Shown here in pieces: positions 1 to 12,537 of a DNA stretch of 64,000 nt; positions within the stretch are counted from its first letter, which is position 1; each line of letters starts with the position of its first letter. Where the stretch lies: assembly GCA_036873755.1 (NCBI GenBank), contig JAVTVY010018978.1:1-64000 (forward strand), in the 5' to 3' direction. Below the pieces are notes generated by a model. That model saw only the letters and a program-made list of their open reading frames with translations, had not been told where the DNA came from and did no database searches. A program made the position numbers and the translations under genes. Origin of the DNA: Hanleya hanleyi (lineage: Eukaryota; Mollusca; Polyplacophora; Lepidopleurida; Hanleyidae).

Positions 1-159
1 AGGACGCCGCCATGTCAGAGTTTACACAAATTGTTTCAGATTAACCAAAAATCGGTGGAGTTGGACTGTCAGTTAGTAATATATTCACACATTGGAAATA
101 TTTATGTGAGCTAAACCGAATCTCCGACAGTCATCTGTGAAATGGTATATGAGTTAGGG

Positions 160-430
160 AGCGTGTCAAAAGTTTTGACGTTCAAACTAAAAGAATGCGT
201 CAGAAAATGAACAGATAATCGTTCTTTTTCTTCCAGCAAACGAACGTTCGACAGTCAGAAAATGAACACTACCCCGTCAGAAAAAATGAACGTCAGAAAA
301 AGAACGTTCTTTTTTGAACGTTCAAATTAGTATGTATGATAGCGGTCAGAATTCGCTGAGCGTCAGAAAAAGAACGTTCTTTTTGAACGTTCAAATTAGT
401 ATGTATGATAGCGGTCAGAATTCGCTGAAG
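160..430. repeat. GAACGTTC-palindrome-rich stretch with a 70-bp tandem duplication
   Basis: Positions 291-360 and 361-429 are nearly identical copies of one segment; the second lacks one T. Each copy contains GAACGTTC twice as a small hairpin. The preceding 130 bases also carry several GTCAGAAAATGAAC and AACGAACGTTCG motifs. No gene is visible. Confidence 0.8.
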
Positions 431-1079
431 GGCTCACATTACGGCTATCGTGTCGACTCTTATTAGAACGAAAAAAACAAACAAAAACAGAACACTCGAA
501 AAGGCAGCACCTTTGAGACTTAACTGTATTTATTTTGCACTAGCTTTCGTAGGTATATAACCCACTTCCTCTGAAGAAGTACTTTCGTTCTTTCAAAGCA
601 ACTATGGCAAAGATTTGACGTTTATCTACAGCAAATTCAATAAATGTATTTAATATAATAAAAGTGGATCTTTCGTGCATATTCTGGGGAATTATTTACC
701 GGGAATTTTAGAACGAGCGACATATAGGAACTAACGCGCGTGTATTATTTTTTTGGAAGAAAACGAGATGAACTATATAATATTAAACTTCCCAAGAGAA
801 ATATCACCATACTGATTTGGTTTTATTAAAAGTCCAATGTGATCAAATATTATGAGGCGCCGTTTGTGACAATATTGTCAACGACAAATATATAGAGTTA
901 AAACCAAAATATGACAGTTATCTTCTTCAAGGCAGCACCTTTGTCAATGCCATATCGTCGGAATACTAAGTCACAGCCCAGAATGGCATGCCCAAGCAAC
1001 ATATTTGTACAGACTTGCATTCCCAGCACAGCCTTTGTCTTCTTGACATTCCAAACTCTCCGGTCTCACTAGTGACCTG
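431..1079. other. No recognisable gene
   Basis: AT-rich sequence without a convincing reading frame or long repeat. Confidence 0.6.
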
Positions 1080-1638
1080 GTCATTCAGTCAAAGAAAGAC
1101 GAATTTCTAGCAAACAACGTCAACAAGTAGCAGTTCATTACTCTTATGAGTGACCAGTTGGAAAGGGCAGGATGTTTCATATGCAGATGATTTTATTGTA
1201 AAAGCTGCCGTTTAATCGACTGAAAGCATCAAAACTTTGATTGGTTATGATATTGACGTGTTAGTTCTGCTCTGTTTTCATGCAGACATGGATGACAATG
1301 ACATCTACTTTCAGCCAAGAGAGAATGCAAAGAAATGGATATTTTGGAATGTCAAGAAGACAAAGGCTGTGCTGGGAATGTAAGTCTGCACAAATATCCT
1401 GTTTATGCATGCCATTCAGGGCTGTGACACAGTCTACTGACCATATGGCATTGGCAAACGTGCGACCGTAAAGAAAACAACGCTCAATGAGCTATTTCGC
1501 CAACACGCTGAAGTGTTCAACCAGGCCATTGGGCATGTTGGGAGTCCCGATTGAGATTATCTGTTGCAGGTGCTTGTGTGTTTATACAATGGTAACCCTG
1601 ACGAAGCAATTAGCTGCATGCGTTTCTGTGGCAACTAG
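1080..1638 (+). pseudogene. Decayed fragment of a multicopy invertebrate protein with a HA..GCDT motif
   Basis: One forward frame can be followed for about 180 codons through several in-frame stops (for example at 1381, 1438 and 1555) and a shift near 1180. It reads in order QSKKDEFLANNVNK, TLMSDQLERAGCF, ADDFIVKAAV, LIGYDIDVLVLLCFHAD, ILFMHAIQGCDTVY, GIGKRATVKKTTLNELF and a C-terminal NGNPDEAISCMRF. This order matches an uncharacterised, highly repeated protein family that I recall from cnidarian and molluscan gene sets, with an aspartate-rich DxDVLVLLCxH step and a GCDTxS step. Its function is unknown to me; it is probably carried by a mobile element. The many stops show that this copy is dead. 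Confidence 0.55.
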
Positions 1639-2704
1639 TTTGCCTATAATCTAGATTATTATTTGTTTGATAATTAGATGATAGGATCTGCATAATTATT
1701 CTTCTTTCGTCAAAACATATCTGATACACAATTGCGATAGATCATTAATGGTTTGCAGAGCTGTATTTTTCAACAAGGCACATGTTGTGATAATAGAGAG
1801 ATATGTCCATGAGTGGGTTTGTGGAAATATTGTCTGTGACAGTTATCGGTTGAAGGAAAATATATCACAGCTTGTCATTTCATTTATTTTGGGAGAGAAT
1901 TCCTCTTTCAGATGAGTATGATAATGACAAAAATGTTAACTGACTGAATATTACCATCTAAAATTCATATAGAATGATGCTAAACTATCAGTTTGGTATC
2001 TACGCTTATGAGTAAATCCACCGGGAAGACACATGTTTTCATCAACATGGCATACTGTACCCTGGGTCATGTATTAATTGGATTTCTGGATGATAAACTG
2101 TCCTTATTGATGAAAAAAAACAATATTCTACCTTGCTTATATGAGGCATAATGGTCTATTATGTATTATAAAATGGCGTATCTTTGTTTTCAATAAAAGT
2201 ATCTCCACCATATAGATTTTGGTAGACTTTTAGTATGTTGTTTTGGGAACCTATTAGAAATACATACCAGTGGAAAAAATTCTGTTGCAATTTGTTTTGG
2301 GTCCAGCTGAAAAAAACAGATAGATTGCCTGGACTGTCCTGAAAATGGTCAAAAGTTCAGATTTAGAATGACCCCATACATCCGCCATTTTGAATTTTTC
2401 CATAAATATTTTCGTGCAATGGTATTATTTTAGGCTGAGTATAACCTTAATATGATAACGAATGGAATGAGTGTAAGTAATGACCCATTTCTTTCACGCT
2501 TAGTACCAAGTACAATGTTTTCTTGTAGGATCAAGAGACAGATAAACACTGAAATTTCGAGAAAAATACCTCAAATTTCAACTTGAAATTTAATATATTT
2601 TCCATGCATATCTGTTTGTAGACTTTTAGTATGTTATTCTAGAGACCTTTCGGAAATGCACTGCAGCAAAAACAATTCTGTTGCAATTTGTGGTGGGTCA
2701 AACC
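1639..2704. repeat. Non-coding stretch with an 80-bp direct repeat
   Basis: Positions 2222-2304 and 2619-2700 are diverged direct copies: GACTTTTAGTATGTT, then AATTCTGTTGCAATTTG, then GGGTC. The second copy abuts the point where the reverse-strand gene at 2705 loses its family-like sequence, so this repeat may mark a truncation point. Nothing else is recognised. Confidence 0.6.
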
Positions 2705-3541
2705 TCAATTTGACTGGACTAGTAGTAAACGGTACACACAGATATTGACGTTGAACAGGGACTCCACGACATCCAAATTCTTGAATGGGACTCCCCGGAA
2801 CTGCCGCGGATCTAGGTCTTGTTCCTCTAAATAATGTCTCCAATAGATATTGGCCCTACTATCACAATTCTGGGGATGACATTCGTTCAAATGAATGGCC
2901 AAACACCGGAACAGACATTTCTGGTCTTTGTAGGGTCCATGTTTCCCTCCGGTTAATGCATACAGTCCTTTTCGATTGAGCAGCCAAGGGGGTAGTAGTA
3001 CAGGAGCACCGATCGGATGATCTCTCATTTTGGTCACGAAAAATGTCACGTTGGTGACCATTTCCACAGTCCACTTGGTATTGGGCCGCTGCAACCGGGC
3101 CCATTCCAATGGGTCCAACGTAGTCAGTTGGTCGATGAGGGGCTCCAGTGACGCATGATTGATGATGGTGAATGGTTTGTCAAACACATAGGTATTATTG
3201 CTCGGATAAAAATACCGTACCTGATCCGTTTCTTTGTGCCGTAGAATATAACCGAATGTCATATTCACTTTGAATGCTGTCACTTGGTCTCTGAAAATGT
3301 TCTCGGCATAGTTAGGAAGATACGCGAGGTCCTGTAGCCGGAAATTATACAAATCTTGAATAGGGCGATGACGGTGGAAACATCGTCGGATGGTGCTCCA
3401 ATGGCGCCGATAGATGTCACTCACAGGGTGGTTTTCGGGCAAGGCGTCCGCGGGAGGCACAGCTGGATCCTCAGGAAAGTCGTGTTCGCCTCTCACATTC
3501 TCACGCGCCAAGGGAGATCTCGATCGGTCACGTCGCCTCAT
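2705..3541 (-). CDS. Virus-like/PolB-element-associated protein, probably C-terminally truncated
   Basis: Open frame of 278 codons, intronless. An Arg/Ser-rich start (MRRRDRSRSP) is followed by LQDLYNFRL-like and FRDQVTAFKVNMTFGYIL segments (about residues 60-100). Next come a YFYPSNNTYVFDKPF segment, LEWARLQRPNTKW, NVTFFVTKMRDHPIGAP and, near residues 208-218, KDQKCLFRCLAIHL. The order ends with FRGVPFKNLDVVESLFNVNICVY. I recognise this order from uncharacterised, multicopy invertebrate proteins that precede or accompany type-B DNA polymerase domains in large selfish elements. No polymerase motif lies in this window. The frame ends a few residues after NICVYRLL, where family members normally continue, next to a repeat, so the 3' part is probably lost. 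Its TATA box resembles that of the zinc-finger gene at 32.9 kb. The product role is unknown. Confidence 0.5.
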   Translation of the reverse strand: MRRRDRSRSPLARENVRGEHDFPEDPAVPPADALPENHPVSDIYRRHWSTIRRCFHRHRPIQDLYNFRLQDLAYLPNYAENIFRDQVTAFKVNMTFGYILRHKETDQVRYFYPSNNTYVFDKPFTIINHASLEPLIDQLTTLDPLEWARLQRPNTKWTVEMVTNVTFFVTKMRDHPIGAPVLLPPWLLNRKGLYALTGGKHGPYKDQKCLFRCLAIHLNECHPQNCDSRANIYWRHYLEEQDLDPRQFRGVPFKNLDVVESLFNVNICVYRLLLVQSN

Positions 3542-3640
3542 CCTGATCGTATATACTCCTGTAAAATAGAGCCGATTTTGACAATGAAGCGGTCACGACT
3601 TCTTATTTCTTTGGAGGGGGCAAGGTCAATAGGACTTGCG

Positions 3641-3648
3641 CTTTTTAT
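3641..3648 (-). promoter_or_regulatory. TATA box for the 2705-3541 gene
   Basis: On the reverse strand the sequence reads TATAAAAAGCGC about 100 bp upstream of the ATG at 3541. That implies a 5' leader of roughly 70 nt. The same TATAAAA-plus-GCG arrangement precedes the zinc-finger gene at 32.9 kb. Confidence 0.45.
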
Positions 3649-3649
3649 A

Positions 3650-4080
3650 CTACTAAAATGTGAAGTAGATTACATCTTACATAGGCCTATGCATATCACC
3701 TTGAAGTATTCTGGGGCATGGTCAGTACTTCCCAGTTTTCCCTTTGTCTACTACTCGCCGATTTTTTATTTTTTTTATTTTTTATTTATTTATTTATTTA
3801 TTTCCTCGAGAGCTACAACATGACACCTTCCACGCCCCATTCGAACCCATAGCGGTCCCTGTCTATCCCAAACATACACCCACATAACACCCAAAATGCC
3901 TGCTTTCTCTACTACGACCAGACTGCGCATGCGCAGACCATTGAACACGGACGGACCATTAGTCCAGTGGGATGCTACTCCACGAGAGCTTCAAAATAAG
4001 ACCTCAACCGACATCATGGGTTCACTAGGGGCTCACCTAGACCTCAACATGTCCACCCAATATGCACCTATGCACTGAGC
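3650..4080 (-). repeat. NRF1/CRE-type dispersed repeat units with a (TTTA)n tract
   Basis: In reverse orientation this holds one or two copies of the unit seen at 31.1-31.9, 33.4-34.0 and 62.3-62.8 kb. Markers are GCGCATGCGCAG (near 3926), a TAGTAGAGAAAGCAGGCATTTTGGG step, GGTAGAGA-type T-rich spacing and a CGAATGGG step. A TTTA/TTTTTTA simple repeat fills 3763-3803. Confidence 0.6.
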
Positions 4081-5099
4081 CAGTAGACCTATGGGGTTAT
4101 ATACAGACCTACCCGGTACTTAAAAACAAATTTCATAGCTTTTCCCCAGCGTATTCTACAACCTCACAGCCCATAGTAAAACCCACAAAAAATGACCACC
4201 CCTACTTAAGGCAAAATTTATGGAAATGCGCGAATGAGAGGATTGGCCTAGACCGAGTTGTCTCCCTTGCGTAATAAGGTTCAGATGGCGCTATGATTGG
4301 AAATGTGCGATTATCCGGGGAATTGTACCAATTGTCATCCTATGCGCCATTTTGTGACACAAAACTCTTAAATTCGTGCATCATATTATTCTAGAATGTA
4401 TTGTGAACACTTTGAGATAAACTGAAACGTACGGGTAGGAGAGATCTTGTCTGTTTAGTCAATTGTTGGATCATGTCGTCTGCCAGTTCGTTGTTGGTGC
4501 TGGCAGTACTACGCTGTAATCTCAGCTGAGGCATGCGCGAGGCATGGTGTAATTCTTGTTGTTAAAGTCAATGAGTGATTTTGAGCGACAAACTCTATAA
4601 ATAGTAAGATCGTAGGTATATATAGTGATGGTGTACGGATATTTCATGATGTAGCGGGAATGTGTAACGTAGAACAAATGTACGGTGTCCTATTACGTGC
4701 TCCTAGTCAAGTTGCTGGAAAAATATCCTGGAGGACTGACTGCATATGTGGAGAATTATTGGAGCTTTATATGTCATGAGTTGCTTGAGAAAATACGTGA
4801 AATTTGCATTGATAAATGGTCCAAAACCCGCAGTGGACGTCCATGCAATGGCGCGAATGAAACTAAAAATAGAGCTGTTTTGTTGACATAAAAACAGCTG
4901 ATCCATGTGAAGGATGGTTGAGTTGCACAAGAAAATTCTGCCAATATATAAATGCCTACCTATAAATTGGCCGCTACAAGTTTCCATAATATAGGGAAAT
5001 AACTGTGAGGTCTTTTTTCACTGTTCCCCTGAAGACCTAAGCTGAAAAATTTCGAGAAGGGGGGGTAATTTCCTAGCATAGATATTATTAAAATAAGGT
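4081..5099. other. No recognisable gene
   Basis: Short open frames are present, but none has a recognisable motif or family-like composition. Confidence 0.55.
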
Positions 5100-5106
5100 G
5101 AAGACA

Positions 5107-5124
5107 CTTCCGGTAAGATGGCGG
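5107..5124 (+). promoter_or_regulatory. ETS-like plus YY1-like motif at the LINE 5' end
   Basis: CTTCCGG (5107-5113) is followed at once by AAGATGGCGG (5115-5124). These match ETS and YY1 core sites. A YY1 site in the first bases is known to position transcription in human L1; a similar internal promoter role here is inference. Confidence 0.45.
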
Positions 5125-5357
5125 GGAAACGTCTCTAAAACGTTATCACTCTCCTTTTGAATGACGAAAGCCCAGTGTTCCGCCAAGTACTTTACGTTTA
5201 TATGCCTTTAAGAGGGTTACACTATTGAACGATTCTTCATAGAAGAACCTTTATTCAAGTGTGTGCGTGTATACACAATATAAAAGTTACAACACAACGA
5301 CTACCTCATAAATTGTACCGGGCTTACCAGGTGATCAGTTTTCGTCGAGGTAGCATT

Positions 5358-7975
5358 ATGAAGAAACAGACATTCTATGCCGTTGTCGTAGGCCGTCAGC
5401 CAGGCATCTACACATCGTGGCTGAACTGTGAGGAGAATGTGAAGAGATTTCAAGGGGCTTTACATAAAAGCTTCTCTTCACTGGACGATGCACTTGACTT
5501 TATGAACATCAAAGCTGGGTATACATGCAGTAATACTCAGATTTTCAACAGTGATGGTGTCGCACAGTCTGTAAACACTTTTGGGCATATTTGCACTAAA
5601 TGCAGTGACTTGAATGACTCAGATAGTACACAACCCGCCCAAAATGTAACATTTTGCTCCAGTGACACAGCTAGTGACGTGACACAAATTGGTGACCAAA
5701 CTTATGACAAAACTGCTCAGGTCCCTAATGAAGTCCGTGAAGCTGTGACAACTACACCAGTTTCAAATGTTTCTGACCTGAAATCCTCTGAAACAAGTTC
5801 CTGCTGTATCATGTGCAATGGGGAGGAAGACTCTAACATGATCCAGTGCTCAGTGTGCAAACGTTGGTTACATTACATGTGCACAGACTTACCTGATTAT
5901 CAGATTTCACTCTTCATTCGCACCTCCCGCAAATTTTCTTGTCAGCTGTGTACTCCAGTTCCTTCAGACCTTGCTGACGCTTTATTGTTACTACGGCAAC
6001 AAGCAGATTCGACCCCATTGAAACTGGACACATCTTGTAACACGTCGACAATCGAAACCCTTAATTCTTCCAAATCACAGTTACATGTACTTGACCTACA
6101 GGTACAAAAATTAAAACTTGAAGCTGAAAACATCAAGTTGAAGCAGTCTTTATCTTCAGCTCAGAAAGACATAGGAAATCTGAAGTCTTCCATCGAGGGT
6201 CATAAGGAGAATACAGCAGTCCTAGATGCAATCACTTCCCTTGACAGCAAAATAGTCACAGCAATCAATGAAGCTCACAGTGTCACAAACACTATTGAAA
6301 CGGATGAATTGAAAAGCACAATTGCTGACCTACAGTTTGAAAATAGACATCTGTTGGATGAACTAAATGGCTTGAAAGCAAATACCTCTGATCCTCTTTG
6401 TGACTTTGCCTCACTGACAAGCGACATTTCGGCAATCAAGACGGAGCTCAATACACTCCGGTGCCTCCAGGCTATTCCTGATCAGATTAATAGTATACGG
6501 CAGGAAAACAGCCATTTACGTGGTGTGATTGCAAACCTGGCATCACTTTCGGACCCGTCAGCAGCTCAGGTAATAAACTCTATCAAGGGGCAGCTGGATG
6601 CCATTCCAGCATCTATCTCTGCCTTGCACCAAACAAACACTGCTCTGAAGGATGAAGTAGAGAAGTTAAATAAAACACATCCTGTTCCTGTCACAGTTAC
6701 ATGCCAAGTCGATGACTCGGTGTCACAGTTAGTTCCCAGATTAGTAACCTCAAAGGCCTGGAAACAATCCCCAGTGAAATTAGCAAAGTGAAAGTCCAAC
6801 TAAATGTGCTACATAGTGACAACAGTCAAATTAAACGCGAGTTAGCGAAAATTTCTTCAAGTCCGAAGCCAGGCCAAACAAGTAGTCCATCCTACAGCTG
6901 TGTGGTTAAAAACAGATTTGAGTCTCTCAGTCAGCCAGAGGAATCTTCTAATCCGCAGTCTGAGAAGATACTTGCACCTAATTCCGTTGACAAACAAGCC
7001 GAACAACAACCAACAACGCCTAAGATTCCGATGTATGGTGCAACGACTGCTCATGGTGGCCACTCTCCTGCCAGCAGCCAGACGCTGAACAAACGTGTTC
7101 ATAACCAGCAACGAGAGAAACGTGTGCTTATTGTTGGCAATTCACACATAAAATCCGTTGAGGAGGACAGATTGTGACGACAATGCTCAGTAACTAAGCA
7201 CATGGCTTTCACCTTGGACGAAGCTCTCGTCTACTTTGAATCTGCACCACTTGTCTCTTATGACTGTGTGATTATTCACCTGCTAACGAATGATGTTAAG
7301 TTAAACACCCCTGAGGAGTGTGTTAGTAAGGTAGAGAGGCTTACAAAGGTGATCTCCAGGGGCGAACATCAGCCTACACTTATCTCTCTTGGTTTACTTC
7401 GCATTGATGATGCCAATCTCAGTGCCAAGATTTATAAATGTAACATCCTGTTACAACACCACTTCCTTCAAAGTGATCAGGTGGCTTTCATAGATAATTC
7501 TAACCTCAGCAATCGGCAGTCTCCAATCAGCAAATACATGACGCCTGATGGGGTACACCTTAACTCACATGGGACCAGTGTACTGGCGATGAACTTCAAA
7601 ACAGCCATACACCAAGTGCTTGGTATTTCAACTCCTCTGGGTTCTGGCAGACCTCGCCAGGGCCGACCTCGTACCACTCCTGCTAGAAATGACCGCTTCA
7701 CCAATGATACTCGTACATACCGCTACGACACCTTCCATGGCGATGTGAATGAGACAGAATCACCATCGACCAACAGTAGGCACAGATATGGAGATCGATC
7801 TGATGGCCGTCATACTCGCAGCAATTACAATCGCTATGGGAATAACTCCAGGTACTATGGGCGTGGAACTGGCAGTGGAAGAGACCAATCCCCAAGTTGG
7901 TACAGAGGACATGGTGATTATGATTACTCTGATCGTGGTTACAGTTACTACTATGGCGGTTCCCGTGGCAACTGA
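5358..7975 (+). pseudogene. LINE ORF1: RNase H1-type hybrid-binding domain, PHD finger, coiled coil, SGNH esterase
   Basis: I chose ATG 5358 because the recognisable domain begins there; the frame is open from 5259. Residues 1-50 (KQTFYAVVVGRQPGIYTSW ... FQGALHKSFSSLDDALDFM) match the RNase H1 N-terminal hybrid-binding (viroplasmin-like) fold. A PHD finger follows near nt 5800-5950: CCIMC, CSVCKRWLHYMC and CQLC give the paired Cys/His ligands. A long coiled coil spans about 6060-6790. A frameshift near 6735 and an in-frame TGA at 7175 break the frame. After them an SGNH hydrolase is seen: LIVGNSH (block I), LLTND (block III) and DGVHLN (block V), nt 7126-7570. The tail (7650-7970) is rich in Arg, Gly and Tyr, RGG-like, and likely binds RNA. 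The product would be the chaperone/RNP protein of the element. Confidence 0.82.
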
Positions 7976-8253
7976 CATTCAGGAGAATGCTTTAATAATT
8001 GGGAACTGTGTCTTCAGGAGAGTGCTTTAATAACCGAGAATTGCCTAATGTAAATGTGCAATTTACAGTGATTAACCATTGATTGTGTCGGATATTGATG
8101 ATTGATCAACACTATATCTTGTGGAACCCATATCACAGTAATTCAGTTTTGTAATTTCAATTTGTTCGGCGTTCAGTTTTCTCAAGGATTACGTCTTGTT
8201 CATACAGTTATTGTTCTTGGACAGTTCATTCAAGTTTCTACTGCTTTCCTGTT

Positions 8254-11200
8254 ATGTGTTTTGCGCAAACTAGCTTCTCTGAGGACAGTAGAGCACCTTC
8301 ATTCACAGTTAGTCAGTTAAAAGTAACTTACTGGAATGTTCACGGTCTTATTTCAAAAGAACTTAATAAACTGGAAGATCCATTGTTTATCAAAAGCTTG
8401 ACATCATATGATATCATAGGTTTAGGAGAAACGCATACTGGACCAGAACATGACCTATCAATACCAGGGTATCATGTTGTGACTCTTAATGGCTCTAAGA
8501 GGAAAAAGTCTTCTTTACATAATGGTGGCCTTGCTGTTTACATCAGAGATGAGCTGAGATCGGGAATACGCTTCATTAATCATCAAACCAATGATTATCT
8601 GTGGATTGAGCTAAATGCCCAAAAGTTTGGTGTTGATATGAATGTTTATATATATTTTTCATATGTACCCCCCGAAAATTCACCTTTTACTACCAAATAT
8701 GATATCAGTACACTTTGTAAGATTGAAGCAGATATTTCCCGCTTATCTGAATCTGGACATGTCATATTTATGGGAGACTTAAATGCGCGTACTGGTACCG
8801 GTTTAGATTACATATGTGATGATGACTCCAACCATGTACCTTTATCTGATTCTTATGTTGTAGACTGTACACCACCCATAAAATATAGTTGTGATAAGGT
8901 GATTGATAGCCGTGGGAAAAATTTATTAAATATATGTATTTCATCTGGCCTGAGATTATTGAATGGTAGGATGGTGGGGGACACTTTAGGCCATTTTACC
9001 TGCCACCAGCCTGCAGGTAGCAGTGTAGTTGACTACACTATAATATCTGATAGTCTGTTGAAAATGATCTCATATTTTAATGTTCATAACTTTATTGGTC
9101 ATCTCTCTGACCACTGCCAAATCTCCTTTATGCTGAGGGTTAACTACCACGTAGTCATCCCTCAGTATATTGCAAAACCTTTACCGTCAAGATTTGTATG
9201 GTCAGATGATTCTCCTGCAGAATATCAGGAAGCATTATGCTCCAACTCAGTTAAGTCATTGATTAGTAGATTTCTTAGTGCAAACTACCTGTCATCTCAA
9301 ATAGATGACGCAGTGAGGGACTTTAATTCTATTTTGGAAACTGCTGGGGACATGTCGCTAAAGAAGATAAGATCTAAATTTAAACGTAAAACCAAATCTC
9401 CACGTTTGAAAACGCCGAAGTGGTTTGATTGCTCGCTACAGAAACTCAGGCGCAGCACAGAACAGAAAGCTTATCTGCTTTCTATTTATCCTAATGTACC
9501 ATATATTCGGTCTTCATATTTTAAGTCTTTAAAAGATCTTCGCAAAGCAAGAAAACTGAAACGTAGACAATTTCGATCAAAAAATATTGAGAAATTAGAC
9601 AATTTGGTATCGGACAATCCCAAAGAATTTTGGAAAATTCTGGAAGAACTTAATGACCGTCAAGGTTCAAATGATGCTGACAACGTCCCTTTGGATGAAT
9701 GGGTCCAACATTTTCAAACACTTAATAAGTTATCCTCTACAAGTCCAGATTCAAATATTATCAGAGACAGTTTAGCAAACTTTGAGTCACAATATAAGTT
9801 CTGCCCATTAGACTACAGGATTGAACTTGCTGAAATAGTGGAAGCCATCAAACGGCTAAAGACGAATAAAGCAAGTGGACTAGATGGTATTCTCAACGAG
9901 ATGCTTATACATGGACAAATCAGTCTTAACTCTTGTTTACGGAAATTGTTTAATCTTGTTTTTTCGAACTCGAGATACCCAAGTAGTTGGAAGAAAGGAT
10001 ACTTGACTCCCATACACAAATCAGGGGATAAGAAATTACCAGGTAACTACAGAGGCCTTACTATTGGTAACTGTGTTGGGAAGCTTTTCAATTCGGTTTT
10101 AAATAATCGCTTAGAAGTTTTTCTTGTTAAAAATAACATTATACGACAAGAGCAAATTGGATTTACTAAAGGTAGCAGAACATCTGACCATATCTTTGTC
10201 TTAAAAACTTTGGTTGATGATTGTACAAGTTAGACATGCTCCACTTTACATCTGCTTTATTGACCTAAAGAAGGCATTCGATTCTGTTTGGCATGAAGGT
10301 CTTTTTTACAAGTTACAATCAATTGGTATAGGGGGTCATTTTTATAGGATTGTCAAAGATATGTACCATAACAACAAACTATGTGTACGTACTTCTGCAG
10401 CTTTATCGGAGTTGTTCGAGTCCACCTTAGGGGTACGTCAAGGGGATTCTTTAAGCCCTAATCTATTTAAACTATTCATAAATGATTTACCACTCATATT
10501 TGATCAGTCTTGTGATCCAGTTAAAGTTGGTTCAGAGTCTATCAATTGTTTACTGTATGCAGATGATGTTGTACTTCTGGCGCAAAGTAAATCTGGACTG
10601 CAGAGCTCACTTAATAAGCTAATGACATATTGTAGCAAATGGAACCTTATGGTTAATATATCTAAGTCAAAATGCATGATATTTAATGGCAATAAGTACT
10701 CTTGTTCAGAAATATTTTATCTAGGTGATGTTCAGATTGACTCCGTAAAGACATATACTTATTTGTGAATCACTATCAGCACCTCTGGCTCTTGGGCACC
10801 GGCGAAAGAGCAGCTTGCAAACAAAGCATCTAAGGCTTTCTTCAAATTGAAGAGATGCTTCTCGGGAAGTCTTCCTAGTGTTACGACATCCTTGCATATT
10901 TTTGATCACACAATCAACCCCATCCTGCTATATTGCTCCGAGATATGGGGATGTATATCGCCCTCAAAACTAAACAAAGAAAACTTTTGGAACAATTGGA
11001 TTAAAAATGATATATTGAAAAACAACAATTGCGATTCTGCAAATATGTACTTGGGGTAAATACTAGATGTAGTAATTGTGCAGTTTTTGGTGAGTTAGGT
11101 AGATACCCAGTGGTGCTGGAAGTGATTTCTATGATGCTGAAATACTGGCATCGACTAGCAAAATATGCCAGGACAAGCTCTAGTTAAAAGTGCATTTGAT

Positions 11201-11839
11201 ATGTCTCTAAATATTGACACCTTGGGAAAAATTTCATGGATATCAAATGTTAAGGCTATATTTTCCTATCTCAAATTGGAACATTTGTATTATAAGGTGC
11301 AACATATGTCCATTAATCGCATACTGTCGGAGATCTTATCACATTTACGGGCATCATTTTATAACTGGTGGCACAAAGTGTTATGGGATGATTGTCGGCC
11401 TGATCAGCAATATGGTAACAAACTGCGCACCTATAGATCCTTCAAAACCAAATTTGATATGGAACCGTATCTATCGGTTTTAAACAAAGAATATCGTTCT
11501 GATTTATGTAAACTGCGTACAAGCTCTCATCAGCTTCAAGTTGAAAAGGGTAGACACAGCCGACCTAGGATTCCAACGGCAGATAGGCTTTGTCTGGTTT
11601 GTCAGTCAATTAAAGTGGAGGATGAATATCATTTTCTGATGGAGTGTGATTCCTACACAACTCTAAGAAACAAGTTTATGCAGTCTGTATCCAATATTAA
11701 TAGGAATTTTAGATTCCTTAATTTAAGCGGAAAGTTTATCTGGCTGCTCTCTGGGGAGGACCCGAATATCTTAAAATTACTTGGGAAATATGTCCATGAA
11801 TGTATGTCCACTAGGGACCAGCTATTACAGGCCAAATAA
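8254..11839 (+). pseudogene. LINE ORF2: APE endonuclease, reverse transcriptase, zinc knuckle
   Basis: The endonuclease is at nt 8320-9130 with YWNVHGL, GLGETH, MGDLNAR and LSDHCQISF, the usual catalytic Asn, Glu, Asp and SDH positions. The reverse transcriptase follows: LTPIHKSGD and NYRGLTI, then after a frameshift near 10225 FIDLKKAFDSVW, GVRQGDSLSPNLF and the catalytic LLYADDVV (10552-10575). A TGA at 10766 stands where the family has Gly. More shifts lie near 11015 and 11170. The C-terminal part holds GELGRYP (reading frame change near 11090) and a CLVC...EDEYHFLMEC knuckle (11590-11650). It would nick the target DNA and prime reverse transcription there. At least three frameshifts and one internal stop rule out a functional product. 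Confidence 0.88.
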
Positions 11840-12537
11840 TATGCTCTGCTAATATCTAGAGCTCCTCTCCTCGGTTTTGCTTACATGTACATATGTTGCA
11901 CTGAGTCATTTCATTCAGTTGTGAATGGGGGAGGGGCACAGTTGCCTGGCCTGTGGAATGTTGGATGGTCGATGCCTACGTGTGGTTGTTTTCAGTAGGT
12001 TATGGGAATTGATGGATATATATATATTTTTTCTAGGTGTGTTTCTCTGTCATCTTTGGCTCGATTGGGGTCATTCTCTATGATGTGGAGCCGGGTTACT
12101 GCAGTTTTTGATTGTCTGACGTGCCCAGCCCTCTGTGGCATAGACTCTTTTATTCTATGTCATGGAGGGCAGGGTATGGTTGATAGTTGGGGACTGTGGT
12201 GGCTCGGCTTGACATTGTGGGGGGTGACTTTAGTTGAGCCGGGGATGGGGGAGAGATACACTTGGAGGGAATGTTTAAGAAAAAGGAAAGATCGATTTTT
12301 TTGTTTTGTATATTTATTGATTTTCATGATTTGCTGGAAATAATTATGCATGGACGTCGGCCGTCCGATATCCTACAGGCCAGGCTGCTGTGGGGAGGGG
12401 GGTGCTGATTTTGTTTCAATACGGTGAATCATTCTAATCATTACTGTACTGTAATTGTTCTGCTCAGTCTGTTGGGCGCTGTGATTAGCTAAATAAAGAA
12501 GTCTGAAGTCTGAAGTCTGAAATGTAAATAATGTAAC

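Larger units (their letters stand above)
5100..12524 (+). mobile_element. CR1-type non-LTR retrotransposon (LINE), near full length, inactivated
   Basis: The element runs from a GC-richer 5' leader (about 5100) through two ORFs to a short tandem repeat tail. ORF1 (5358-7975) has PHD and SGNH-esterase domains. ORF2 (8254-11839) has an APE-type endonuclease, a reverse transcriptase and a C-terminal zinc knuckle. The 3' end carries AATAAA (12492) and three GTCTGAA units (12501-12521). PHD and esterase domains in ORF1 together with a microsatellite-like tail are known features of CR1-group LINEs. At least four frameshifts and two in-frame stops make this copy inactive. The exact 5' end is inferred, because no target-site duplication was identified. 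Confidence 0.88.
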
